Of a DNA stretch of 7,253 nt, positions 6,092 through 7,253 are shown one piece after another. Every line of letters starts with the position of its first letter. Position 1 is the stretch's first letter. Under the pieces are notes generated by a model that saw only the letters and a list, made by a program, of their open reading frames with translations, ran no database searches and was not told the origin of the DNA. The position numbers were made by a program, and so were the translations under genes. Origin of the DNA: Actinomycetes bacterium (GTDB lineage: Bacteria; Actinomycetota; Thermoleophilia; Solirubrobacterales; Solirubrobacteraceae); NCBI GenBank assembly GCA_023404805.1, contig JAEYAL010000187.1, positions 1-7,253 of the forward strand, in the 5' to 3' direction.

Positions 6092-7180
6092 ATGGCAGAC
6101 GCCGAAGGCACTACTCCCGAGCCCGTGCGCCCGTTCGCGGGTGACGCGGCCGGCGGAAACACGCAGAAGGCCGACAAAGGCACCCCGTGGGGCAACGCGT
6201 CCGCGCGGGTCGAGCTGGTCGTCGACGCCGCTGAGCGCGCCGCCGAAGAGCTGCGCCGCCAGGCTGAGCGCCGGGCGCGCGAGCGGATCGCAGAGGCCGA
6301 CCGCGCCGCCGAGCTGCGTGTCGAAGCCGCCGAGCGTGAAGCGAGCGAGATCATCGCGGCGGGCAAGGCCCGTGCAGCGCGGGCTGAAGCCAAAGCGCGC
6401 GAGAGCGCTGCCCGCGCACGTGAGCACGCGATCGCTGAGCGCGACGCCGTGCAGCGCGAAGCTGCCCAGGTGCTCGACGCTGCGCGTGCCGAGGCCGAGG
6501 GGCTCGTGAAGGAGACGCGCGGCGAGGTCGACGAGCTGCTGTCGTCTGCCCAGGGCGAAGCCGACGAGATCATCGGCGTCGCTGAGCACGAGGCCGACCA
6601 GCTCCGCCGCCAGGTGCGCGGCGAGACCACGCGCGAGAAGGCGCTGGCTGAGCAGGAGATCAAGGCGATCCGCGACGAGGCCGCTGGGGAGCGCGAGCGC
6701 ATCCTGGCCGGCGTCGAAGAGGAAGCCGCCGCACTGCGCGCCGAGGTCGAGCGCGAGGTCAAGGAGCGCCGCGAAGAAGCCGTGCGCCGTGCCCGCGAGA
6801 TCGTCTCCAACGCGCGCGCCGTCGCCAGCGAGGTCCTCGACGAGGGCACCGAGATCGGCCAGAACCTGCAGCAGCTCGGCTCCTCGATGCGTTCCAACGC
6901 CGAGCGGATCCTGCGCGACACGCAGCAGGCGCACCGCGCGCTGATCGCCCGCCTCGACCAGGTGTCGAACATCCCCGTCCCGGAGGATGAGCGCCGGGGG
7001 CGATCCGAGATCACCGCGCGGTCCCTCCGGTCCGAGCGGCCGTCCCGGCCCACGAGCCTGAGCCGCGACACGCCCGTGTCGTCGCTGTCGTCGCGTGACG
7101 ACGAGCTGCGCGTCCCGGACTTCCTGAGCATCGACCAGGCGACCGAGCGCGACTTCGACATCCCGGAGTTCCTCTCCTAA
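6092..7180 (+). CDS. Long coiled-coil scaffold protein with two FtsZ-tail-like C-terminal motifs
   Basis: A 362-residue protein (from ATG 6092) that I cannot assign to a named family. Residues 1-38 are polar and disordered-looking (MADAEGTTPEPVRPF). About 39-291 form almost continuous Ala/Glu/Arg-rich helix with heptad or hendecad spacing, like DivIVA tails or ATP-synthase b stalks. The last helical part (about 250-291) is less charged and includes GQNLQQLGSSMRSNAERIL. A Ser/Arg-rich linker (about 300-338) follows. The protein ends with VPDFLS (341-346) and IPEFLS (357-362, the C-terminus). There is no membrane segment, and the conserved DivIVA N-terminal domain is absent, so 'DivIVA' would be misleading. 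A cytoskeletal or division scaffold is inferred. Alternative starts are ATG 6059 (AAGGA 7 nt upstream, adding 11 residues) and GTG 6011. I prefer 6092 because TACGAT ends 7 nt before it, and TSS use there would leave 6059 untranscribed. Confidence 0.85.
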   Translation: MADAEGTTPEPVRPFAGDAAGGNTQKADKGTPWGNASARVELVVDAAERAAEELRRQAERRARERIAEADRAAELRVEAAEREASEIIAAGKARAARAEAKARESAARAREHAIAERDAVQREAAQVLDAARAEAEGLVKETRGEVDELLSSAQGEADEIIGVAEHEADQLRRQVRGETTREKALAEQEIKAIRDEAAGERERILAGVEEEAAALRAEVEREVKERREEAVRRAREIVSNARAVASEVLDEGTEIGQNLQQLGSSMRSNAERILRDTQQAHRALIARLDQVSNIPVPEDERRGRSEITARSLRSERPSRPTSLSRDTPVSSLSSRDDELRVPDFLSIDQATERDFDIPEFLS

Positions 7181-7215
7181 GAGAGCTTCCGCCCTCCGAC
7201 GGCTGCACGGGCCGG

Positions 7216-7240
7216 CCCCCCCCCCCCCCCCCCCGGGGGG
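7216..7240. repeat. C19G6 homopolymer junction at the window's right end
   Basis: Nineteen consecutive C (7216-7234) are followed at once by six G (7235-7240), then G-rich sequence with only single C or T breaks to 7253. No gene overlaps it. A run this long followed by its complement at a contig end is typical of low-quality or mis-extended reads. It could also be a real GC-only hairpin, but there is no T-tract to make it an intrinsic terminator. Confidence 0.7.
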
Positions 7241-7253
7241 CGGGGCGGGGTGG

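Noticed and set aside
5956..7161. A 401-residue minus-strand frame rich in Ser, Arg and Ala
   Set aside because: It is the complement of the coiled-coil gene; its composition is a mirror of repetitive Ala/Glu/Arg codons.
6092..7180. Calling the coiled-coil gene divIVA/wag31
   Set aside because: The conserved DivIVA N-terminal membrane-binding domain is absent; only the generic coiled coil is shared.
1..7253. CRISPR array, tRNA, insertion sequence or phage genes
   Set aside because: No regularly spaced repeats, tRNA cloverleaf segments, transposase motifs or terminal inverted repeats were seen on either strand.

Overview
This is a GC-rich window (estimated by eye at about 70% GC, with strong G/C at third codon positions) that looks like chromosomal housekeeping and cell-biology DNA from an actinobacterium. 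The protein style (LeuRS, CPA1 antiporter and an Ala/Glu/Arg-rich coiled-coil protein) would fit the Thermoleophilia/Solirubrobacterales. That placement is inference from pattern recognition, not a search. No rRNA, tRNA, insertion sequence, CRISPR array or phage gene is visible. The homopolymer at the far right and the arbitrary cut at the left suggest a draft or metagenomic contig end.

Layout, left to right. (1) Bases 1-149, minus strand: the N-terminus of a secreted or membrane-anchored protein that runs off the left edge. It has its own promoter-like elements and two identical 10-bp palindromes upstream. (2) 309-1874, minus: a CPA1-type Na+/H+ antiporter. (3) 1964-4432, minus: leuS, a complete leucyl-tRNA synthetase. 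The antiporter lies 89 bp downstream of leuS on the same strand. (4) 4505-5518, plus: a 337-residue protein whose C-terminus resembles DUF4253, divergent from leuS across 72 bp. (5) 5546-5959, minus: a small four-helix membrane protein, convergent with the previous gene. (6) 6092-7180, plus: a long coiled-coil protein, superficially DivIVA-like, whose extreme C-terminus carries two copies of a phi-P-[DE]-F-L-S motif resembling the conserved C-terminal peptide of FtsZ. (7) 7181-7253: non-coding sequence ending in C19G6, probably an assembly or sequencing artefact.

Two themes stand out. First, most starts in the window lack a Shine-Dalgarno sequence but have a TAnnnT-type -10 hexamer ending 7-9 nt before the start codon. 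This suggests that leaderless transcription is the normal mode here, and it helps choose starts, including that of the truncated left gene. Second, the coiled-coil protein looks like a scaffold that could bind FtsZ-tail partners such as SepF or FtsA-type proteins. That is a testable and possibly undescribed link to the division machinery. The rest is ordinary: translation (LeuRS), ion and pH homeostasis (antiporter), and two small proteins of unknown role.
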